A stretch of 64,000 bases of DNA from assembly GCA_949751835.1 (NCBI GenBank), contig CATKHK010000105.1:62001-126000 (forward strand). The letters run 5' to 3'. Shown here piece by piece: positions 55,701-64,000 of this stretch. The position numbers and the translations under genes are program-made. How positions within the stretch are numbered: position 1 is the first letter of the stretch; each line of letters begins with the position of its first letter. This DNA comes from Blepharisma japonicum. Lineage: Eukaryota; Ciliophora; Heterotrichea; Heterotrichida; Blepharismidae. The notes below the pieces were generated by a model. That model saw only the letters and a program-made list of their open reading frames with translations. It was not told where the DNA came from and ran no database searches.

Positions 55701-56276
55701 TCATTTCACTTTAAAGAACAGAAGTTCCATTATGCACTAAAGAGCTTTGTCCAAATGACTTTGATTGCATTATACACGATTGTTCGGCCAGCATCTGAAA
55801 ATATTTTCTTAGGTCTTGGTATGGGGCTATTACTGATTTATATAATTATTTCAATATTCCGACAGCCTTTTACTTATGGCAGAGCTTCATTATGATATTC
55901 AATATTTTTAATATGCAGTCTTTTAGTTTGGATTTGCTGTGCGTTAGCAAAACTCAATAAAATTGCAGCATTGGCTGTTCTTGTTGTAGGATGGTTAATG
56001 CTTGCAATAGCAGGAGCACTTTATCAAAAATTATACCTTCCTTCACTTTTGGAGTCTTTAAAAGGTCAAGATATTTATAAGTTATTCAGATTTCAATTGT
56101 TTTCAATCAGCCCTGATGAAGCAGGAATCTCCAAAAAAGTAAAATATGAATATGTTCGGGGTATAGTTCAGAGCAATAATGTCGAAAATAAATATAAATC
56201 TAATCCAATAGATAGTAGTGCATTAGATGAGGAAATTTTGAAGTCAAGTATGCAATCTTTAGAGATATCTATCTAA
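52794..56276 (+). CDS. double Venus-flytrap, multi-span receptor-like protein, copy 2
   Basis: This is a 1,160-residue paralogue of the preceding gene, same strand, intronless, collinear over its whole length. It has a signal peptide ('MLIFYLQLSLAASQ'), flytrap modules at about 15-330 and 340-705, nine membrane spans and a cytosolic tail ('SSMQSLEISI'). Long stretches are nearly identical to copy 1, for example 'GYFHIPPTESSMT' and 'RVSYPNSRTASASALILSVFG', while the first 100 residues and the tail end differ more. That suggests conserved folding with divergent surfaces. At least eight TGA-Trp codons interrupt the frame under the standard code. The conserved Cys of the ectodomain ('CDF...CFLNHTED') and the membrane loop ('DEYCSMFCW') are kept. 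Ligand and signalling partner are unknown. Confidence 0.82.
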
Positions 56277-56369
56277 GTTGGAATGATATGCCTTATATCA
56301 TTATTACTTTAAAAATTAATTAATAGTGTATTCTTCATTGACAATAAACTGATAAATCATTAATTAATT

Positions 56370-58265
56370 CTAAAATATGATGCATTTTGAGTCACTAGGG
56401 TCGTTATTTTTTTCGAAAATCTGGACAATTTCATATTCTCTTTGAATTTTTGCCAGCATTAAAGGGGTTTTTCCATCATTATTATGCTTCTCCAAATCTG
56501 CTTCATTCTGCATAAGAAACTGAAAAATCTGTATATACTTATTTTTTGCTGCATAATGAAGAGGCGAATTCCCAGATTTATCACAAATATTAATATTTGC
56601 ACGATTTTCAAATAAATATCTAATAATATCATAAAAACCGTATATTGCTGCAATGCTCACACAAGTTCTTCCAAAATCATCACAAACATTTATATCAAAT
56701 TTTAACACAATCAGTTTTTCCAAAATTACTTTTGCTTTTTTCTTTGTTGCTAAGTACATTAATGGCTTTGATGCTACATCTCCAAATCACTGCTCGGGCT
56801 GGCTTCATATTTCATTTAAAATTTCTTGCTCTTGACTAGCTGCTCCTTTTTCTGCTAAAACATTAATAAAGAGAGCAGCATCTTCGTATCTATCAAATTC
56901 AATAGAATGCTGAGCAATTTCATATAAAATGACACTGGGAATGTAAAAATTACTTTCTTTTAGTACATCCTTCAGAAATCTTACATTAGAAAGCATTAGA
57001 TTTTTGTGGATCGGACAACGGAAATCCTGCTCAAAATATTTGCAGAGGAATTTAAAAGTCTCTAGGTTGTTTCACGACGCTGCCAAGCATAGAGGACTGC
57101 AATACTGAGGCCCATAATTTATAGGGATTTTCTCATCAATTAATAATTGGATCCATGAGGGGTCTCCTTTTGCTGCCGCAAAACCAACAGCTGGCAACTC
57201 AATGGATTTGTAATGATTTTTGGGCCATGCATCAACTCCACATCGAATAAAAAGTTTTGCAAGTTCTTTATAATTATTTTCGATGGCTGCATTCAAATAT
57301 GTTGATGTCACTGAATAAACATCATGCCTTGACAAGTCAAGTCCATGCATTATCATTATTTTATAAGCTTCAACCATTAAATCTTCATCAGCTTTCCATG
57401 GAAAAAAGACTGTGATTGGGTGCTCACCTATATTTTGAGTATAATAATTCACATCTCCTCCGAGACTTAGCCAGGTCTCCAAGTTTATTAAGTCATCTTT
57501 GGATTTTAAGCTTTTTAAAATGCTGAAAATATCATCAGATATTACTGAGATTTTGGGAATATTCAGATTTCGCTTAAAAGACTTGCTAGTTCCTAGGAAT
57601 AAAACCTTTAGTGAAGAATTTTGTAGTAAATGGGATCATTGACTTTCAGTTGTTTGATAAAACTCTTCTATTGTGTTTTTTGTGATTGAGCAGAATAAAA
57701 CTTCAAGTTTGGACAGCTTTCCTGCAATAAGTTTGAAGTCCTCATATGAGACCTGCAGTTGCCCAGCATAAAATTTTACTAAATTCGGGAAAAAATCAGT
57801 AAGCCTTAAAAAAATTTCATTAGTTCATGAGATCTCATGCATTGGAAGACGAATTTCTTTTAAATTAAAGCTCGAATCGCTCGGTAATTCGTGGGCCTTT
57901 AACTTTTTATCTATATAGTGCAAAAGATTCTCAAATTTAACTGAAGTGGTGTTTGAAATATCAATCTTAGCTAATCAAGGTTGCAAAATGATGAGCTCAG
58001 CCAAAATTGCTTCCGAGATTTGGGTGTTTTTCAAGTCTAAGGAAGCAATCTTTCAACCTTTTGCAAATGGAACCAAGCAGTCTCAGATTCGTACGTTGCC
58101 AGGAATCAAATTTTGATTTCCTGATCCTTGAAAGGTTATATAATGCTCTGCATTTTCAATGGCCTTCTTTCATCTCTTGCATACAGCTGTAAGTGCTATA
58201 ACGTTATTTCAAGACCCAACAATTGATAAAATAAATGAAAGAATGGGCAAAGGTATGTGCTCCAT
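56370..58265 (-). CDS. F-box and ankyrin-repeat protein
   Basis: This is a 631-residue protein in one frame with several TGA-Trp codons. The first 45 residues, 'MEHIPLPILSFILSIVGSW' followed by 'VIALTAVCKRWKKAIENAE', fit an F-box (L-P...I-L...V-C-K-x-W). Such proteins bind Skp1 and bring substrates to an SCF ubiquitin ligase. Residues ~45-240 contain Leu-rich segments ('IASLDLKN', 'FNLKEIRLPMHEI', 'LVKFYAGQL') that look like irregular leucine-rich repeats. Ankyrin repeats follow at ~265-400 ('TSTYLNAAIENNYKELAKLFI') and are clearest at ~505-620 ('GRTCVSIAAIYGFYDIIRYL', 'SGNSPLHYAAKNKYIQIF', 'DGKTPLMLAK'). The C-terminus 'SKCIIF' ends in a CIIF sequence that fits a CaaX box. It is convergent with receptor copy 2 (93 bp). 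Confidence 0.85.
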
Positions 58266-58577
58266 AGTAAGTAATAACAAATATAAAAATGAAAAATAAG
58301 TAGTTTTAATAATTAAAAATAATATATGATATTAAAATTTATTATATTATACTTTTAAACTGATATCCTTAAGATGAGTGATTTCTTCTAATTTAAACCT
58401 ATTAGAATTTTATGCTAATTATTAAATATAAGAATCAAAGATTGATAAACGGCTTTGAAGAAATTATTTTTATTAAAAATACTCAATCACAGTAAATAGA
58501 AAATTAGTATTCTTAAGATTTTGTCTGTGCTAAGTTGATTATATTCTCTTTCTCTGAGCGTTTAAACTAAGAGGCTA
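58266..58577. other. intergenic spacer
   Basis: This 312-bp AT-rich stretch lies upstream of the F-box gene and downstream of the Kelch-like gene. It presumably carries the F-box gene promoter. Nothing else was seen. Confidence 0.45.
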
Positions 58578-59447
58578 TTAGTCAGCAATTCTTTTTGATG
58601 CAACATATTTTAGCTTAAGTTTTCTCATTTGTTTCGTCTTCAAATCAAACTTATAGCAAGAAAAGCTCCAATAATCAAAAAAACTCAGAAAGTAAAAGTC
58701 CCCTAAAAGTTTTTTAAATACGCAATAATTCTTACCAAAAGTACAATCAAAATTCCCAACATTTTTCCATATAAATTGATTATCTAAGTCACTCTCAAAA
58801 ATTCCTATTTGTTTTACAGCTATATAAGCTCTTGAATTTCCAGAAAATAAAATTTTAAAGTGATTAGTTGAATCCTCAATAAGTAATATTTCTGAGCAGC
58901 TGCTAATATTTATGTCAAATTGATAGATGATTTTTCAGTTTAATGCACAAAATAAGATAGAGTTTTTGAAAATTGCACAAGAGCACATATTAAGCAATGC
59001 GTTGTAAAAACTTAAATAACTTTTCCATCTATTTTCAATTAAATCATACCTATCCATGCGAGTGCAGCAATACTTCCCATAAGTTGTTCTCAAGAAGAAA
59101 ACTGAATTCTGGAAATAAATTCCTCCTGCATTGCAGCAAGGAATTCCATCAAAAACTCTTTTTTTCACTGTAATGGTTTTCAGATCAATGATGTATGAAA
59201 TTCCTGTTCTCGGGTTTTCATTGCCATAACAAAAAAGTTCACTGTCTGGGAGCTCGATTATGCATGTTGCTCTGCTAAGCGGTTCACGAGTTCAAAAATA
59301 TCATCGTTTTATCTCATAATTCTTTATATCACACCTTCATATCTGAGTTTTTCCGCTTTGCCTTTTGATGTTATAGAGATATTCTCCACTCATGAATAAA
59401 TTATGGAAGACGTTTGACTGTCCTTTAAGTGATGGTAACGCATGCAT
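58578..59447 (-). CDS. Kelch-like beta-propeller protein, possibly 5'-truncated
   Basis: This 289-residue frame runs ATG 59447 to TAA with several TGA-Trp codons. The sequence is built of degenerate Kelch-type blades: 'LPSLKGQSNVFHNLFMSGEYL', 'TCIIELPDSELFCYGNENP', 'GGIYFQNSVFFLRTTYGKY', 'RYDLIENRWKSYLSF' and 'LKTKQMRKLKLKYVASKRI'. The pattern of an aromatic-rich strand, then D-L-x-x-N-x-W-K, is typical of such repeats. An N-terminal coiled coil or B-box, common in related ciliate proteins, is absent. A separate minus-strand frame at 59425-59622 lies just upstream in another phase and could be the decayed 5' part. No 15-nt intron joins the two. So this may be a short functional gene or a truncated one. 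Confidence 0.5.
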
Positions 59448-60099
59448 TATCTGGGCACTTTTTGTGAATCGTATTTACCGAGCAATTCATCGAGTTTGAT
59501 AATTCTATCGTGAAACCAGGGATTTGGCTAAAGCTCAAGACTGATACACTCTTCCACCCTGTTGGCAATACTAAGAAGCATGCAGCTACTGACAAGGGGA
59601 ACAAAATACAAAAAATAAACATTTTAGATCAAATTCTTTATATAAAATATAGAAAAATAGTTAAGGGCTTTACACCTGACATTGTTATAAATTTAAATAA
59701 TAGCTGAATAAGTGATATTCTGTAGTTATATCTTCCAATTGTGAATAAAATAAGAGCTCATAATCGTAGCTTGTGTAAATTACGAAAAAAATTATTTAAG
59801 AATATCAAATTCTTTGCATTTCTATTTATCTCCACAATTGTCAGATATCTTGGTTGATAATGCTAGACAAATATATAAGCTTTCAAATTCATTATATCTA
59901 ACTCAAAGATATTTTTGAGCAAAAAGGTGAAAAGCTAAGAATCCCGTCATTTAATTAATAGCACGAATTTATTATTTTAAGTTTATTAATTGCTATTTGA
60001 AATTCTTTTTATGCAAACAAGTTGACGATAGGGGTTTTTCTGTCATCCCATTGACGATTTCTTCGGTCAAACTTATAATATTTTCTACTTTTATACGAG
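59448..60099. other. spacer with a possible decayed 5' part of the Kelch-like gene
   Basis: A minus-strand frame at 59425-59622 starts with a hydrophobic stretch ('MFIFCILFPLSVAACFLVL') but ends without a splice to the Kelch-like frame. Left of 60,000 the sequence is AT-rich and otherwise featureless. Confidence 0.35.
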
Positions 60100-61400
60100 C
60101 TTATCTGATGAAAAAAGACATATTATAGTTCTCTCTACTAATATTATGTGAAAATTCCATTTATTTTACCAATCTTTTACAGCAGTATGCACTGCTTATT
60201 TCGCTTTCATATATATGACTGTAGTTTTCAATCACATAAGCTCTTCAGCCTGAGCGAGCTAAAACTTTAAGAGTTTTTAATAATTTATGCAGCACCGAAT
60301 AAGAATCAGATACAGTATCATATCCATACAACTGCTCATGCTTATCTCCTTATACTAATAATATTTATTGAAAATGGCACATGAACAGAATGATGATTAT
60401 ACGGGAAGTGGTACTAATTTTTTTCATGAATTTGAATATATCATATTTCCCAGCAGCAAACTCATTAGTTGAATTATTTCATCCAAATACATATATTTGA
60501 TTTTTAGAGTAAATTCCTCCTGCATTTTGATATACTATTGCAGAGGGAATATCGCTGAAGCTCTTTTTCTGAATATCAATTATGCAAGCTGACAATTAAG
60601 ATTACCCCTGTAAACTATTTCATAATCACTGATTGGAATAATGCAAGTGAGATTATTGAAAAGAGCAAAATTTCCGAATTGGATAATTGCTTCTGAATTC
60701 GCCTCAATATTAAACATGAACAGTTTCTTTTCATTATAAAATCAGCAGTGTATAAATATTTAGATCTAGAACTGAAGAGTTCGCATCACTCAAGGTCTTC
60801 TTGTATGGCTGTGTGAATATTTGAGATGCGATTAAATTCATCTTCTTTTTTTTAACTCGAGATTTAAAATCTTTATTGAAGTGCAAAATAAAGCTAGCAC
60901 TTTAAACTCTTTTTGCGACTGAGAATATTTAATCTAATTTTGTGCTCCTTTTCAATAAATGTTTTTGCAATTTAGAATATCTAATGATTTCTCAAAGGCT
61001 GTTATGCTTTTTGCATTATTTGATATGATTTGTGAAAGAGATTTTTCATATTTTAGTAAAAATTGTTGAATTTTGTCTCTAAAGAAATTTGTGAATTCTC
61101 AGAAAGGTGATCATAAGGCTCTTTAAATATTCTGCATCGCATAATATAGGTCCCTTCATTTTCTTTATTCAATAGTCAATTTCAGCCAAATTTTTATAAA
61201 TTAGAACATTTTGAGTTTCATTAATCTTTTTATAGCAATCTTTGCATTTTATGATGCTTTGTCAATGCTATGAAGCTTTTGAAATAAATTTCTTTCAATT
61301 TCTTCCATTTTTTTTGAGCTCTCCAATATTAAGTTGTTTTCTCTTTTAAGAATTCAACAATGGCCAAATTTATTAAATCTAGCATACTTCTCTTAGTCTC
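60100..61400 (-). pseudogene. decayed coiled-coil/Kelch protein gene
   Basis: These minus-strand fragments in several phases read in the expected order of one protein. Coiled-coil pieces lie around 61,130-61,300 ('KCKDCYKKINETQNVLIYKN') and 60,930-61,085 ('QQFLLKYEKSLSQIIS'). Kelch-like pieces lie around 60,610-60,720 ('IIQFGNFALFNNLTCIIP') and 60,440-60,600 ('QNAGGIYSKNQIYVFGWNN'). The last piece is clearly related to the intact Kelch-like gene ('CNAGGIYFQNSVFFL'). Phase changes and stops between the pieces, not explained by 15-nt introns, show that it is broken at several points. It is a host gene relic, probably a former tandem neighbour of the gene at 58.6-59.4 kb. Confidence 0.6.
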
Positions 61401-62390
61401 TGGAAAAGGAGATTTTGAAATCAGTTGAACATTATGAGACAGGAGAGGATTTATATCTAAATGCTGAAATCAGCGACTATTACACACTATGATGCCAGTT
61501 TTGGATCAAAAACAAATAAACATATTCATCCCATCCTTTATTGAGCGGCACTATTGAAAATATCCAAGTTGAATCGCCATCCCTGACCGAATGCTTTTTA
61601 TTTATTAAAGCATGAATCCACTCTTCTAGGATTATCTGAACAGCATTTCACTGAGCAGTGGGACATTTTTATTAAAATGGGGCTTATAATTACTATTTTA
61701 TTAACCCTTTCCCCTTGGCTAAGCAGCCCAAATCAGCAAGTACTGGCTTTGGGGATGCTGAAGCAGCACGTGGTTTCTTTTGCCTCCCAACTATCTTTTT
61801 GCCATTCACCTGTTGTGAATATTCATTTTTTTGGCTCTTGGGGTAAATTAATAATATAGGCCCAATCAAGTATGGTTTCTATATTATTGACTTCTTTCAT
61901 TAAAATCATATTTAATCTGGGCTTTATCTGAAAGATTTTTTCTATTCATATGTGCAAGCAGTAACAGCAAATCTTTTAGTATCTTTGAACTGAGATTTTG
62001 ATTTTTTAGAATAAGCTCAACAATTTTTTCCTTAATTTGTTTAGCTCTATAAAATCAGATTTTGGTTCTACAATTTCATGGAATTCAGCACTAATAATAA
62101 TTATTAATAAGTATTGCTTGACATTCATGCTTTCATTTAATAAGCTTTAAGTACTTCGGCATGCTATCTTGCAAAACTCTATTCTTATTCACCTTTTTCG
62201 ATGTCGTAATTCACAAATTCAAGCCCCCCAGGCAAAAATATAACAACAATCAAAAAAAGATTAACAAAATCGATACATGGTTTTCTATTTTCAGCCAAAA
62301 CATCGCCATTTTCGCTGGAGAAAACGCATCAAATCCTTCACAGAGACTTGCTAAATTTTTAATAATTTCGACGCATTCATTTGATCTTTT
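61401..62390. other. degenerate region, no supported gene
   Basis: Short open frames occur on both strands, none with convincing start, length or family. A minus-strand stretch near 61,650-61,750 with several Cys ('MSHCSVKCCSDN') could be the remnant of a zinc-finger start belonging to the decayed gene to its left. The 61677-61859 plus frame is its antisense shadow. Confidence 0.35.
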
Positions 62391-63000
62391 TGATTTTTAC
62401 AAATAATTTTATTTCTCTGACAATAATTTCTTCAAATCTAGGTCTTCTCTGCAGATCTGGAGAAGGTTTTGGACATGAATTTAGAAATTCTATTAAAATT
62501 CCTCGAAAATCATTTAAAAGCCTTGTGGCTGAGTGAGAAATCCAGCAATGAATACCTCTTCTTCTTGAGTGTACCCATAAATTAACAGTGTATCCAAATG
62601 ATTCTTTTAGGCAATATCAATTGATTTGCAAGCGACTACTAAAAATCCAGCAAGGTTGGCAAACTACAGCACCAGAGCAGCATGCTCTAACTTTGCCCTA
62701 ATCAGTCATATCAATGATAAATTCTCTTTTGAGAGTCTCATAGCGGATTTTATTAAGAGTCTTTTTGTTTGGAGGACTGTTCACACAGCTTCAATGTCGA
62801 ATTTTTCTGGCTAGTCGTGAATCATCTGATCTTTAAATTCATTGCAGAGCTGAAACTTTGATGGCGGCAATATATATCTCCCAGCAAATTAAAGAAAATT
62901 CTCTACTTTCAAAGAAATTTTTATCATAATGTGGATCTTGTTTTTCAAGTAAACTCCTGCATTGAGCCATCTGCAAAGTGTGTTACAAGGGAAATAATTT
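62391..63000 (-). pseudogene. kinase-like scraps, broken
   Basis: Minus-strand pieces in more than one phase have a faint protein-kinase look. 'FIIDMTDWGKVRAC' could correspond to a D-F-G-like segment. 'ESFGYTVNLW' resembles 'GYTVDLWSFG'. 'FLNSCPKPSPDLQRRPRFEEI' resembles the end of a kinase domain (C...P..RP.F.EI). Stops interrupt each phase. The match is weak and the call is tentative. Confidence 0.3.
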
Positions 63001-64000
63001 CTATAGTAGTTTTCTAAAGTTTGTGTGTCCATTTACCTTCCTGCTATTAATAAATAAGGCTCATCAGGATTTTCATATTTTCATAATTTGCTTTAACCAA
63101 CTCATTTGTCAAGATTCCATAAGATTTTGTAATGGTTATGTATTTTCCTTCTACCAATTGCTTTCTGAGTCTTTATCAGGCCACTTCGATTTCTAAAATT
63201 TTATAAGGACCAAATACTTTTATGCCTTTTGGGGAATTCTAATATTGGCTGCTGTCACATAATGGCATACCCGAATAAGATTATTAATAGCAAGTGGCAA
63301 AACCGAGACATCTGATAATCGTAGAAATCCACTTATGAATGTTCTATAACCCTCAAACTCTTTTTATATCATCCAGATTTAATAGATAGAGTTTGCAGTG
63401 AGAGCAATTTCCAATTTAAAACAGCCCCAATTGTAAGCCTATTCACCTAAATCTTCTTGAAGAACCTTGTCAAAATTGTCGCTACATGTTGGGAGAATCA
63501 ATATTATAGAGATATGATGCACAGAGTAAGAGTAATAATCTTGGAGAATTAATTTCCAGGTGGCGGAAAGACTGGTGCCTCTAGGTGTCTGGCGGACCCA
63601 TATAAACTTACTGTGTTCAAAGGAGAATTGTAAAGGCCTAAACTTCTATTATTGGGATTATTAACTCAGAGTGGTTATTTATTTGCTGAATAAAATTTAT
63701 AAATATCTAAAGTGGTCTAAATAGGTGACAGCGACCAAGCCTATACTTTCTAGCGGACGCTAAACGAGCATGATTTATGATAAATCCTAAATATGAAGAT
63801 GGCAATATATAAATTATTTGAGCAGATATTAGGCTATGTCTAGTTAAGGAAAGACAAAAATTAATGCAGATTTTTTACTATGAAAATCTATAAAGCAAAT
63901 CATCAGGTAGCTAATATAAGAATTTTGATAGCCTAAAATTTTCCATAAGTATGCAAGCCATTATTAATCCTTGGAGAATTAATTTTATGCTAATGTAAGT
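63001..64000. other. terminal kilobase, nothing recognised
   Basis: No gene, RNA or mobile element could be supported. A short direct repeat, TTGGAGAATTAATTT, occurs near 63,541 and again near 63,971. There are no telomere-like repeats, so there is no sign of a chromosome end. Confidence 0.4.

Noticed and set aside
48136-56276. Reading the receptor pair as class C GPCRs
   Set aside because: About nine hydrophobic spans rather than seven, two flytraps rather than one, and no Cys-rich linker between ectodomain and first span.
59510-59707. 65-codon plus-strand frame
   Set aside because: It is antisense to the hydrophobic minus-strand frame upstream of the Kelch-like gene, with no supporting feature.
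1-64000. tRNA, rRNA, CRISPR, transposon or virus-like element
   Set aside because: I looked for T-loop-like GTTCRA motifs, long direct or inverted repeats, transposase, reverse transcriptase and capsid motifs and found none that held up. Weak RNAs could be missed by eye.

Overview
The window reads as macronuclear DNA of a heterotrich ciliate, most likely a Blepharisma species. Two independent signs support this. First, TGA is read as tryptophan throughout: it supplies the conserved Trp of the cyclin box, both Trp of the PKA 'WWTLG' motif (as TGA TGA) and the Trp after 'CDI' in the CDPK kinase domain, while every gene ends in TAA or TAG. Second, every intron I could place (14 of them) is exactly 15 nt, GTA...AG, with an A at intron position 10. 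TGA=Trp with 15-nt introns fits Blepharisma rather than Stentor, which uses the standard code. The species name is inference. No tRNA, rRNA, CRISPR array, virus-like element or transposon was recognised.

Layout. 1-11.8 kb: a tubulin glycylase-like TTLL (3' end outside the window), a cyclin, small coiled-coil and HMG-like proteins, a gene-poor stretch, an unknown two-exon protein, a calcium-dependent protein kinase, a GAF-GAF-PAS protein, a small MGCG protein and a CXC (tesmin/LIN54-type) protein. 12.4-24.9 kb: RNF10-type RING E3 ligase, a TBC-EF-hand protein, a TMEM8/PGAP6-type membrane hydrolase, several coiled-coil proteins, Pus7 pseudouridine synthase and a PH-ORD oxysterol-binding protein. 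24.9-35 kb: an unknown 499-aa protein, Alg14, a PKA catalytic subunit next to a divergent cyclic-nucleotide-binding protein, a TSNAXIP1-like coiled coil, Vps16 and a COPI-associated membrane protein. 35.3-39.4 kb: a giant secreted Ser/Glu repeat protein with PSI modules. 40-46 kb: a NEK kinase, a degenerate Rab-like GTPase, a secreted alpha carbonic anhydrase and a B-box/pentapeptide/WD40 protein.

46-58.3 kb holds the most unusual content: two tandem, intronless paralogues of about 1,155 aa. Each has two Venus-flytrap (type I periplasmic-binding/ANF-receptor-like) modules followed by about nine membrane segments. A decayed 3' fragment of a third copy lies upstream, and an F-box/ankyrin protein lies downstream. 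From 58.5 kb to the end the sequence is mostly decayed: one Kelch-like gene, a broken relative and kinase-like scraps.

Genes are packed very tightly. Same-strand neighbours are as little as 11, 34 and 37 bp apart, convergent stops 12-32 bp apart, and one divergent promoter is only 61 bp. Cyclic-nucleotide and calcium signalling (CDPK, GAF-PAS protein, PKA-C, CNB protein), vesicle traffic (Vps16, ORP, TBC, Rab-like, COPI-associated) and cilium/microtubule functions (TTLL, NEK, TSNAXIP1-like) recur, but I see no operon-like functional grouping apart from the PKA-C/CNB pair and the receptor tandem.
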